Source of the DNA: Flavobacterium denitrificans DSM 15936
Lineage (GTDB): Bacteria > Bacteroidota > Bacteroidia > Flavobacteriales > Flavobacteriaceae
NCBI RefSeq assembly: GCF_000425445.1
Contig: NZ_AUDL01000011.1
Coordinates: 186,001 to 250,000, forward strand
DNA length: 64,000 nucleotides
Direction: 5' to 3'
Shown: piece by piece, positions 42,091 through 49,925 of the stretch
Layout: the number at the start of each line of letters is the position of its first letter
How positions within the stretch are numbered: position 1 is the first letter of the stretch
Made by a program: the position numbers and the translations under genes
The notes under the pieces: model-generated
Database searches by the model: none
What the model was told of the DNA's origin: nothing
The model's input: only the letters and a program-made list of their open reading frames with translations

Positions 42091-43491
42091 CTATATTTTC
42101 TCTGCCATTTCAAGTGCTGTATTTAATGCTCTTAATTTGTTATAAACTTCCTGCATTTCGCTTTCTTCGTCTGAACTTGCCACGATTCCGGCGCCGGCTT
42201 GGCAATGTAATTGGTGATTTTTAGAAAGGAAAGTTCGGATCATAATCGCGTGATTAAAGTTTCCGTCAAAATCCATAACTCCAATTGCCCCTCCGTAGAA
42301 ATTACGATTTGTTTTTTCGTAATCTTCAATCAACTGCATGGCTCTGTGTTTTGGAGCACCGCTCAAAGTTCCTGCAGGAAAAGTATCGGCAACCACTTGC
42401 ATTGTCGTGGCTTTATCATGTAAATGTCCGGTAACTTTTGAAACCAAGTGAATTACGTGAGAAAAAAACTGAACTTCTCTGTATTTTTCGACATTCACAT
42501 CATGTCCGTTTCGGCTTAAATCATTTCTAGCCAAATCGACAAGCATTACGTGTTCGCTGTTTTCTTTTTTATCTTCAGAAAGCTCTTTTGCTAAAAGCGC
42601 ATCACGTTCGTCGTTTCCAGTTCTTTTGAAAGTTCCGGCGATTGGGTGAATTTCGGCTTTTCTGTTTTTTACGATAATTTGTGCTTCTGGCGAAGAACCA
42701 AATATTTTGAAATCTCCATAATCAAAAAAGAATAAATATGGTGATGGATTAATGCTTCGTAAAGCTCTGTAAACATTGAACTCGTCTCCTTTAAAACCTT
42801 GGGTAAAACGACGAGATAAAACCAATTGGAAAACATCGCCTCTAAAACAGTGTTTTTTTGCCAAAGCCACATTGTGCTTAAATTCTTCATCAGTCAAGTT
42901 TGAAAAACCTTCTCCTTCTTTTGTGAATTTATATAAAGCAATATTTCTTGATTGTAATAATTGTTCGATTTCAGAAATATTATTTCTTCCGTCAACGCTG
43001 TGGCAGAAAATATACGCCTCATTTTTGAAGTGATTTATCGCAATGATATTTTGATAAACTGCATAAAATACATCGGGAATTGAAGTTGCGTCGTCTTTTT
43101 TTGCAATCGAAACTTTTTCAAAATAACGAACTGCATCATAAGAAATGTATCCAAACAATCCGTTGTTAATGAATTTAAAATCGTTTTTCTCCGATTTGAA
43201 CTGGCTTGAAAAATCCTGAATTACTTCTGGAATATTTGTCTTAGAATCAATTTTAATTTGCTCCGAAGTTCCATCAGGAAATGTTTTTGTGATTACTTCG
43301 TTTTCGATTTTAATTGTCGCAATCGGGTTACAGCAGATGTAAGAAAAACTGTTGTCATTTCCGTGGTAATCACTACTTTCTAATAGCAAACTATTCGGAA
43401 ATTTATCTCTGATTTTAAAGTATATGCTTACCGGCGTAATCGTGTCTGCCAGAATTTGCTTGTAATGTGTATTAAGAATAAACGGTTTCAA
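42091..43491 (-). CDS. trpE: Anthranilate synthase component I
   Basis: 466 residues from the TTG at 43491. The feedback region NSLLLESSDYHG near the N-terminus, then the chorismate-binding half: GNDERDALLAKELSEDKKE, HVMLVDLARNDLSRNGHDV, FPAGTLSGAPKHRAMQLI and GAGIVASSDEESE. It makes anthranilate from chorismate with TrpG. No in-frame ATG exists near the start: the frame also runs to a TTG at 43542, but that one abuts the attenuator stem, so the TTG before KPFILNTHYKQ is preferred. It is controlled by the attenuator just upstream. Confidence 0.95.
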   Translation of the reverse strand: MKPFILNTHYKQILADTITPVSIYFKIRDKFPNSLLLESSDYHGNDNSFSYICCNPIATIKIENEVITKTFPDGTSEQIKIDSKTNIPEVIQDFSSQFKSEKNDFKFINNGLFGYISYDAVRYFEKVSIAKKDDATSIPDVFYAVYQNIIAINHFKNEAYIFCHSVDGRNNISEIEQLLQSRNIALYKFTKEGEGFSNLTDEEFKHNVALAKKHCFRGDVFQLVLSRRFTQGFKGDEFNVYRALRSINPSPYLFFFDYGDFKIFGSSPEAQIIVKNRKAEIHPIAGTFKRTGNDERDALLAKELSEDKKENSEHVMLVDLARNDLSRNGHDVNVEKYREVQFFSHVIHLVSKVTGHLHDKATTMQVVADTFPAGTLSGAPKHRAMQLIEDYEKTNRNFYGGAIGVMDFDGNFNHAIMIRTFLSKNHQLHCQAGAGIVASSDEESEMQEVYNKLRALNTALEMAEKI

Positions 43492-43545
43492 AGTATGTTG
43501 TTTTTTAGTTTTTAATATGTTTTTAGCTAGATTTTTGATCAAAAA

Positions 43546-43574
43546 AAAGGGCTTGTCGTGATGACAAGCCCTTT
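43546..43574 (-). terminator. Attenuator terminator of the trp operon
   Basis: On the minus strand AAAGGGCTTGTC (43563-43574) pairs perfectly with GACAAGCCCTTT (43546-43557) around a 5-base loop and is followed by a T-run: a strong intrinsic terminator between the Trp-rich leader ORF and trpE. Its loop and 3' arm carry TCACGAC and its 5' arm GGGCTT, both complementary to the leader region at 43603-43618. Confidence 0.88.
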
Positions 43575-43602
43575 AAATTTATAGTTTTGAAAATACCATA
43601 GG

Positions 43603-43618
43603 AAGCTTAGTTCACGAC
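43603..43618 (-). promoter_or_regulatory. Putative antiterminator arm of the trp attenuator
   Basis: Minus-strand GTCGTGA (43612-43618, covering the leader stop codon) is the exact complement of TCACGAC in the terminator (43555-43561). AAGCTT (43603-43608) can pair with GGGCTT of the terminator 5' arm, with two G-U pairs. The order of both pairings is compatible with one long helix that would break the terminator. Confidence 0.65.
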
Positions 43619-43668
43619 GTTTGACGTAAATTCTTCCACCACCAAGTATTGTTCATTAATGTTTTCAT
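43612..43668 (-). CDS. trpL: trp leader peptide with three consecutive Trp codons
   Basis: An 18-residue ORF, too short for usual gene finding: MKTLMNNTWWWKNLRQTS, ending in TGA at 43612-43614. The three TGG codons at 43636-43644 would make a ribosome stall when charged tRNA-Trp is scarce. It starts about 12 bases after the predicted transcript start and ends 37 bases before the terminator stem. In starvation the stalled ribosome would leave the stop-codon region free to pair with the terminator; in plenty the ribosome reaches the stop, covers it and lets the terminator form. A second Met at residue 5 is an alternative start. The classical logic is known from enterobacteria; the assignment here is from sequence alone. 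Confidence 0.85.
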   Translation of the reverse strand: MKTLMNNTWWWKNLRQTS

Positions 43669-43686
43669 TTCTTTATTTTGATATCG

Positions 43687-43694
43687 CAAAGATA
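43687..43694 (-). promoter_or_regulatory. -7 promoter element of the trp operon
   Basis: TATCTTTG on the minus strand fits TAnnTTTG, 18 bases upstream of the leader peptide ATG. No clear -33 TTG at the usual distance. Confidence 0.65.
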
Positions 43695-43791
43695 TAAATG
43701 TAATTTGAATTAAAAGACTTAAAATTTCAAAAAAAACTTTTCTAAAATTGAAATTTTGTTAAATTTTAAAATTTATAAATGTAATAAAGTC

Positions 43792-45072
43792 TTAGTTTCC
43801 AATAGCTAAGGTGTTGTTTACGTTTGCTCTGAAATCTGGGCTTCCTTTGATGTTTGGTGATGTAAATAACTCCGTATTTTTCATTTTTGTGTATTCTATA
43901 CCGGAATTTTGTGCTGCATAAAAATTTTCAATTGCCGAATTACTTGCCGCTGATTCACTCGTAATGCCACCTTTGCAATTGTTCGCAATTATATTTTTGA
44001 ACGTGATTTTTGAAAGATTTTCATTTCCGTTTCCAACATTTCCTTCTAATAAAACAAAAGGGCTAAAACCAGAAACAATACTGTTTGATAAATTGAAGAA
44101 AGTATTTTCGCGAACATAAAGTGATTCACGAACTAATCCTTGATTGTTTTCTTCCAAATTAATTAAAGTAATGTTTGAAGCATTTATTTTGGTTAGTTTT
44201 TTAGACATGTCCGTGCTCCCGATTTTGTCATATGAATCAACTTCAAAACATCTAGATCCTGAAATATCTGATGAAAATGGGTGACGAATAGCGATACTGT
44301 TGCTGATGTTGATTTGTGCGCCTTGCGTAAAATCAAAATCATCATCTGTTGTTCGGTATGAAATTAAATTATTCAAATTCAAATCGCCTCCATAACATTC
44401 AAAAGAATCATCATTTGAAAAACTAATTTGAATATTGCTTAAAACCGTTTTTCTTCCAACACCAGCCAATGAAAGTCCGTTTAATTCTTTTAATGAGCTT
44501 AGTTTTCTGCCAGCGTATTCAATTCTAACATATTTAAGAATTCCAGAATTGTCTTCAGCATCTTGTCCGCCATAGTGATTTAACATTGGTTCTAAATCAA
44601 AAGGCAAAGTATGAAGTCCGCCTAGCGTATTTATTGGAGCTTTTCCTAAAACGATAATGCCACCCCAATCGCCTGGTTTTCTTTCTGTTTTTTCTTTATT
44701 TGAAGTAAAAACAATAGGGTCGGTTTCTAGACCTTCGGCCATAATTTTTGCTCCATTTGTAATTACAAGCGTACCGCAAGTTTTGTCATCTCCGCGAATA
44801 ACAGTTCCAGGTTCAATAGTTAAAGTTGCATTATTTGTAACATACACAACACCAACTAATTGGTAAGTATTGCGTTTTAATAATTTCATGTCTTTGTCGA
44901 TATTTCCTGCAATTATATTGGTTGCTTCGTTGTATTCGTTTGCAGCAGGTTTAAAATTGGTCCAATTGTTCATCCAATTTGTTGTTCCAATAATTCCTTT
45001 TGTTGCTTGTTGTGCTTGTAGAAAAAAATTGCTCAAAAGGGCCATTGCGGCAATTTGTAGTTTTGTTTTCAT
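43792..45072 (-). CDS. Exported beta-helix-like protein of unknown function
   Basis: 426 residues. Signal peptide ending near residue 20 (FFLQAQ). The block VTNNATLTIEPGTVIRGDD, then GDWGGIIVLGKAPIN and DNSGILKYVRIEYAG are typical of the right-handed beta-helix cell-surface proteins common in Bacteroidota. Internal parallel strands rich in Asn/Ser (INISNSIAIRHPF; FFNLSNSIVSGF) fit such a solenoid. No C-terminal type IX sorting domain is evident. Located upstream of the trp promoter on the same strand; its role is unknown. Confidence 0.75.
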   Translation of the reverse strand: MKTKLQIAAMALLSNFFLQAQQATKGIIGTTNWMNNWTNFKPAANEYNEATNIIAGNIDKDMKLLKRNTYQLVGVVYVTNNATLTIEPGTVIRGDDKTCGTLVITNGAKIMAEGLETDPIVFTSNKEKTERKPGDWGGIIVLGKAPINTLGGLHTLPFDLEPMLNHYGGQDAEDNSGILKYVRIEYAGRKLSSLKELNGLSLAGVGRKTVLSNIQISFSNDDSFECYGGDLNLNNLISYRTTDDDFDFTQGAQINISNSIAIRHPFSSDISGSRCFEVDSYDKIGSTDMSKKLTKINASNITLINLEENNQGLVRESLYVRENTFFNLSNSIVSGFSPFVLLEGNVGNGNENLSKITFKNIIANNCKGGITSESAASNSAIENFYAAQNSGIEYTKMKNTELFTSPNIKGSPDFRANVNNTLAIGN

Positions 45073-45239
45073 AACTATAATTTTAATTTCTAGTTTTTGA
45101 TTTTTAATTTGCTCAAAATTAGAGTCCGAATGTTAATCAATTCGGCTATAGTTATTATGAAAGCGTTATTTAAATATTAAGAACGTTATGTTTTTGAAAA
45201 GAAAACTGTTTTGTAAATTCGTTAGATTCAATTTAAAAA

Positions 45240-47726
45240 TTAATTTTCAGGATCTATATCTTTGATAATATGGATGTCTTGTTGTGCAAATGGTATGACA
45301 ATCTTGTTTTCTTTTAATGTTTTGTCAATGCTCATGATCAATTGGCTTTTAACAGCATAATCAAAGTCGAAATGCTTGATCCAATACATCACCACTAAAT
45401 CAATCGAGTTATCTCCAAATTGGGTAAACCAAATTGCAGGTTTCGGTTTCATTAGAATATTTTTATTCTTTGCTAAGATTTCCAAAAGTAATTTTTTTGT
45501 CAAGTCTAAGTCAGTTCCATAAGCAACTCCAAATCTAATTTGTGATCTTCTATGATTGCTTCCCAAAGTCCAATTGGTTAAATTTTGGTTTAGCAAATCT
45601 CCATTTGGAATTACGACATCAGCTCCGTCGTATGTTGTGACAACGCTGCTTCGAATACCGATTGATTTCATTTTTCCTGATTGTGTTCCTACTTCGATAA
45701 TATCGTTTAGATTTACCGGTTTTTCGAAGGCAATAATTAGTCCGCTTATTAGGTTATTGACAAGACTTTGCATGCCAAAACCTATACCGACTCCAAGTGC
45801 ACTTATGATTAGTGTTATTCTGTCTAACGGAATTCCAGTCGAAGCAAATGCAATCAGAACGCCTACAGTAACAATTGTAATTCTTGATAAAAACATCCAG
45901 CTTCCAATGTTTTTAGCTTTGTCTTTGTTTTTAACAATTTGATTGTCAGATGCTAAAAATGATACGGCCTTTGAAATGAAACCAGAAAATAAAATAATAA
46001 GAATGAAGATGATAATATTTTCAAATGTAAAGGAGATATTTCCAATATTTCTTGTCTCGGAAATAGAGTTTCTGAAAGGATCAACGATACTTTGAAAAAT
46101 ATAGGTGTTTCTAATCATTAGTATAAAACAAGAAACAAAAAGTAGTAGATAAAAGCCAAAGTTAAACTTATGCGGAATACCTTTTATAGTTTTTTTAGCA
46201 CTATCTTCATCGATTGTTTTTAAAATTTTGGAGACCAAATTAATTTCTTTAAGAGCAATTAAAGTATGATAAAGAGAAAAAATTACCACTATGGAATAAA
46301 CTGCCTTTGTCATTAAAAATTTCCCTAAATTATAGTGGCCGTTTACCAGATAATAGAATGAAAAAATTTGAAGAATAGCTCCTATAATAATATACCATAA
46401 ATAGATTTTTCTTTGAAATTGGGCTCTGTTTATGAATGAATAAATGCCTATTCCGATGCCAAGAGTGTTTATTGCTAAAATTAAAAAAGATTCTCCGACA
46501 AAATGAATTAGTATTATAAGATCAAAAAAAGCTAATAAATTAAGAACAAAAATGGAAATCAGGACTTTCCATACAAATGTTTTTATCGTATGTTGCATCA
46601 TTATGGTCAATGAAATAATTGATATGGTCCAGAGAATTATTGAGAAAATAAGTGGAGGCATTGGAAGTACAAATTGATATAAATTGAATACAACCAAAAA
46701 TGCAGCCGAAATAGGACTGTTTAAGATATTGATGTCAAGTAACATTTCTTTTTTATAGCCCAGATCAATAAATTTTCCTTTTTGCAATCTGAAATAAATT
46801 GCAGTTCCAAGTATCAAAAGAAACATCGTAAGGATTGAATTTTTATTGTTTATCAAATAAAAATACATCACAAGATAATTTGTTCTGATAGAAGTTGTAA
46901 AGGGATCTATATTGATAATTGGCCGTTCAAAAACAGGTACTTTTTTGGTGAACAATTGATCGAGTTCTAATTTTCTGAGCCTGTTATTTTCAATTATATC
47001 TGATTCAATTTTATATTTCAAACGGTCTCCCATTATTTCCAATGTTTGAATGCTGTCTATGGCATTTTTTAACCTTTTGGAAATCAGTGCAATATTTTTA
47101 CTCGTCCTTTCTGATTGAAGTCGGTAAATTTCTCGTGAAACAGAATCACTTGGAACATAATAAAGGTTTTTTTGAGCAACTAGAGAATCTATTTTTTCTT
47201 GGGTTCGGCTTAGTTGTTGGTTTTCAAGACTGATTTTTTTTAAACGATCAGTGGAGCGGTTTAATAATTCATCCAGAAGTATAGAAGTCGAACTAAGATT
47301 CCGATCCGTTAAAACTCTAAATTTTTTTCCGACAATTCCCTTAACTGCAAATTCTTCCCAATCTTTTAATTGATGAATTTCTTCAGCAACGTCTTTGTAA
47401 TTGAATCCTTTAGTTAAAAGAAATTTCGCATTCTGAATTTCGAATTCAATTAAATTAAAAAGCTTATTTTGTTTTTGAATATTTTGATAGTTTATGTATT
47501 TTTCCTCCCTTATTTTTTTTTCTGTTTCGGCTTTGCCTTTGAGTATAATGAGGGAAGCTTTATCTTTAATTCCTAATTCCTTAACAATCGAATCCAATTT
47601 TGTTTTTGTATTTTGAGAAATACCAGACATAGAGGAGAACAAGGTGAATGCAATTAAAAAAAGTTTGAAGCCAATACTTTTGTATTTCTTTGCGATGTTT
47701 AGAAGTAGAAATGCAAAATTTGACAT
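45240..47726 (-). CDS. Large mechanosensitive channel of the MscS family
   Basis: 828 residues. N-terminal signal-like segment (LFLIAFTLFSSMSGISQ), a periplasmic helical region (about 40-270), about eight to ten membrane helices, then the MscS pore and beta domain: ALGVGIGFGMQSLVNNLISG (643-662), FEKPVNLNDIIEVG and VVIPNGDLLNQNLTNWT. Large KefA/MscM-like members release solutes on hypo-osmotic shock; the added N-terminal part may tune gating. Inner membrane with periplasmic head. Single gene, downstream of the YceI terminator. Confidence 0.93.
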   Translation of the reverse strand: MSNFAFLLLNIAKKYKSIGFKLFLIAFTLFSSMSGISQNTKTKLDSIVKELGIKDKASLIILKGKAETEKKIREEKYINYQNIQKQNKLFNLIEFEIQNAKFLLTKGFNYKDVAEEIHQLKDWEEFAVKGIVGKKFRVLTDRNLSSTSILLDELLNRSTDRLKKISLENQQLSRTQEKIDSLVAQKNLYYVPSDSVSREIYRLQSERTSKNIALISKRLKNAIDSIQTLEIMGDRLKYKIESDIIENNRLRKLELDQLFTKKVPVFERPIINIDPFTTSIRTNYLVMYFYLINNKNSILTMFLLILGTAIYFRLQKGKFIDLGYKKEMLLDINILNSPISAAFLVVFNLYQFVLPMPPLIFSIILWTISIISLTIMMQHTIKTFVWKVLISIFVLNLLAFFDLIILIHFVGESFLILAINTLGIGIGIYSFINRAQFQRKIYLWYIIIGAILQIFSFYYLVNGHYNLGKFLMTKAVYSIVVIFSLYHTLIALKEINLVSKILKTIDEDSAKKTIKGIPHKFNFGFYLLLFVSCFILMIRNTYIFQSIVDPFRNSISETRNIGNISFTFENIIIFILIILFSGFISKAVSFLASDNQIVKNKDKAKNIGSWMFLSRITIVTVGVLIAFASTGIPLDRITLIISALGVGIGFGMQSLVNNLISGLIIAFEKPVNLNDIIEVGTQSGKMKSIGIRSSVVTTYDGADVVIPNGDLLNQNLTNWTLGSNHRRSQIRFGVAYGTDLDLTKKLLLEILAKNKNILMKPKPAIWFTQFGDNSIDLVVMYWIKHFDFDYAVKSQLIMSIDKTLKENKIVIPFAQQDIHIIKDIDPEN

Positions 47727-47864
47727 TTGGTTATATTTATTTCATTATTTATTTGAAAATAGTTAATTATTGCATTTACCAAATTTAACAAAAAATTTTG
47801 TTTTTCAGTAATATATGTATTTAAAAAAGAGGTGGTTATGTTTTGTGTCGTTTTTAGGCATAAA

Positions 47865-47895
47865 AAAAAACCTGAACTTTCATTCAGGTTTTTGA
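47865..47895 (-). terminator. Terminator after yceI-type gene
   Basis: AAAACCTGAA (47867-47876) and TTCAGGTTTT (47883-47892) form a 10-bp stem with a 6-base loop and flanking A/T runs. Confidence 0.8.
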
Positions 47896-47926
47896 TTTTT
47901 TGTATATGAATTAGTAAGTCTTAAAA

Positions 47927-48493
47927 TTAGAATTTTAAAGCTACAGTTAATTCAAATTCGTCATTGATAGTTTTATCTCCTAAACCTTCGAAGAAACTTC
48001 CTGATCCGTATTTAATGTCATATTTAGTTCTGTCAACTTTGAAAGCAGTTGTAGCGGTGTTTCCTTTTACTGTGATATCAAAAGTTACTGGTTTAGTGAT
48101 TCCTTTGATAGTTAAATCAGCAGTTACAGTATAAACGTCAGTTGCTTTAGCACCAATAGTTTTGAAAACTAATTTTGAAGTTGGGAATTTATCAGTTCCG
48201 AAGAAATCGTCAGCTTTTAAGTGACCGTTTAATTTTCCTTGGTATTCTCCAGTTAAATCAGTAGAAGTTAAAGAAGTCATATCAACAGTGAAGCTTCCAC
48301 CAACTAATTTTTTTCCTTTGAAAACTACAGCTCCTTCTTTGAAGTTTACAGTTCCAGAGTGCTCTCCAGTTACTTTTTTACCTACCCATTTGATAGTAGA
48401 TGCTTTTACGTCGATTTTTTTAGTTTGAGCGTTTACTGAAATTCCAGCTGCTGCTACGAATAATGCAATTGCGATTGTTTTTAAATTTTTCAT
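47927..48493 (-). CDS. YceI-family periplasmic protein
   Basis: 188 residues. Signal peptide (LKTIAIALFVAAAGISVNAQ), then a YceI lipocalin-like barrel: STIKWVGKKVTGEHSGTVNF, TSTDLTGEYQGKLNGHLKAD, FFGTDKFPTSKLVF and the closing FELTVALKF. The fold binds polyisoprenoid or similar lipids in the periplasm; YceI of E. coli is induced by alkaline or osmotic stress. It follows the nitroreductase gene by 31 bases, so the MarR-nitroreductase-YceI genes may form one transcript. Confidence 0.93.
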   Translation of the reverse strand: MKNLKTIAIALFVAAAGISVNAQTKKIDVKASTIKWVGKKVTGEHSGTVNFKEGAVVFKGKKLVGGSFTVDMTSLTSTDLTGEYQGKLNGHLKADDFFGTDKFPTSKLVFKTIGAKATDVYTVTADLTIKGITKPVTFDITVKGNTATTAFKVDRTKYDIKYGSGSFFEGLGDKTINDEFELTVALKF

Positions 48494-48524
48494 GTTGTTA
48501 AAATTGAATTTGGATTAATAATAA

Positions 48525-49157
48525 TTAAAGAGTGATAAATAATTCTTCTTGAGATTTTCTAACTTTTTTGTAATGCTGAGCGTCGTCCTCATCATGTCTG
48601 TAGCCTACAGTTGCAATAACTGAAGCGTTTAAGCCTAATTTGTCGAAACCTAGGATTTCATTAAATTGTGCTGCATTGAAACCTTCCATCGGTGTAGCAT
48701 CAATTTTTAATTCAGCTGCAGCCGCTAATAAAGTTCCTAAAGCAATATATGTTTGTTTTGAAGTCCAAATATTTTTAGCTTCTTGCGATAAGTTTGAAAT
48801 TACGCCATTCATCATGTCAGCAAATCCTCCTAATGCTTCAGTAGGAACACCTCTTGTTTCACTAATGTTTTTGATGTAAGCGGCTACAGAAGTTGCGTCA
48901 AGATTTAAATCATTTGCAAAAATGAATAGGTGAGAAGCATCGGTAACTTGAGTTTGTCCCCACGCTGCTGCTTTTAATTTTTCTCTGATTTCTGGATTTT
49001 CAACGATCACAACTTTAAAAGGTTGTAGTCCGTATGATGAAGCAGCTAATCTAACAGCTTCCTTTAATGTATTGAAATCAGCATCAGAGATTTTTTTTGT
49101 TGCATCGAATTTTTTTGTTGCATATCTCCAATTTAGACTATCTAATAATGTGCTCAT
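48525..49157 (-). CDS. NAD(P)H-dependent nitroreductase (NfsB-like)
   Basis: 210 residues. Flavin-binding nitroreductase fold: RYATKKFDATKKISDAD at the N-terminus (FMN phosphate contacts), SSYGLQPFKVVIVENPEIREK, ATPMEGFNAAQFNEIL and VATVGYRHDEDDAQ. It probably reduces quinones or nitro compounds using FMN. Located 5 bases after the MarR-type gene, a common pair in which MarR controls a flavin reductase. Exact substrate unknown. Confidence 0.93.
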   Translation of the reverse strand: MSTLLDSLNWRYATKKFDATKKISDADFNTLKEAVRLAASSYGLQPFKVVIVENPEIREKLKAAAWGQTQVTDASHLFIFANDLNLDATSVAAYIKNISETRGVPTEALGGFADMMNGVISNLSQEAKNIWTSKQTYIALGTLLAAAAELKIDATPMEGFNAAQFNEILGFDKLGLNASVIATVGYRHDEDDAQHYKKVRKSQEELFITL

Positions 49158-49162
49158 AATAT

Positions 49163-49624
49163 TTAATTTTGTTGGGTTCGGTATTTTTCTAGTAAATTGT
49201 TTAATAATTCTAATTCTTCTGGGCTTATATTCTGGGCAAATAAGCGCTCGTGCTCATCTACTTTCGGGTCTAATTCTTTTAAAACATCTAATCCTTTTTG
49301 TGTAATCAAAACCTCAATTTTTCGTCGGTTGTCTGGACAGACGTTCCTTGTAACGAATTCTTTCAGCAATAATTTGTCCACTAATCGGGTAGTGTTGCTG
49401 GTTTTGGCCAACATGCGTTCTTGTATCACACACATATTAGCGGGATTTCCTTTTTGTCCTCTTAATATACGTAGTACATTGTATTGTTCTCCAGATAAAT
49501 CATACGGTTTAATTAACTCGTTGAAATGATCCTGAATCACATTTTGGGTGTACATGATATTCAGAATAACTTTTTTCGCATTATCCATCTTAACTGTACT
49601 CTTAATAACCTCTTCAATTGTCAT
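49163..49624 (-). CDS. MarR-family transcriptional regulator
   Basis: 153 residues. Winged helix-turn-helix: LSGEQYNVLRILRGQ, CVIQERMLAKTSNTTRLVDKL and the wing VTRNVCPDNRRKIEVLITQKG. It has a Cys in the recognition region (ANMCVIQ) and one in the wing, so redox sensing is possible but not shown. It heads an operon with the nitroreductase and YceI. Two perfect TTGTATATACAA palindromes lie in its own promoter, consistent with autorepression. Confidence 0.93.
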   Translation of the reverse strand: MTIEEVIKSTVKMDNAKKVILNIMYTQNVIQDHFNELIKPYDLSGEQYNVLRILRGQKGNPANMCVIQERMLAKTSNTTRLVDKLLLKEFVTRNVCPDNRRKIEVLITQKGLDVLKELDPKVDEHERLFAQNISPEELELLNNLLEKYRTQQN

Positions 49625-49640
49625 AGTCGTAAGTGTATAA

Positions 49641-49683
49641 TTTGTATATACAAATGTATAACTTTTAATAGTTGTATATACAA
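49641..49683 (-). promoter_or_regulatory. MarR promoter with two palindromic operators
   Basis: TTTGTATATACAAA (49641-49654) and TTGTATATACAA (49672-49683) are perfect palindromes with centres 30 bases apart. On the minus strand TACATTTG (49651-49658) is a -7 element, and TTG (49681-49683) lies 22 bases upstream of it as a -33, so each operator overlaps one promoter element. The remaining ~240 bases to the GlpD gene are AT-rich and show nothing clear. Confidence 0.8.
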
Positions 49684-49925
49684 ATGTTGTGTTAATTTTT
49701 TGTTAATGTAAAAAAGAGCAGATTGAATAGTATAAAATAGTGCATTTTAGCAAGGTCAAAATTAAAAATATTTTTAAGATTAACTAGCTGATATTTTGAT
49801 ATTTAACTTAAAGTTAATTTCGACAGTATTTATCTCTGAAGTTTTTATTTGAATTTCATTTTTGTAAGATAAATTTTGAACTCAAATAGGAGCAGAACTT
49901 CAAAAAGATGTTGTTTTTGAATGGA

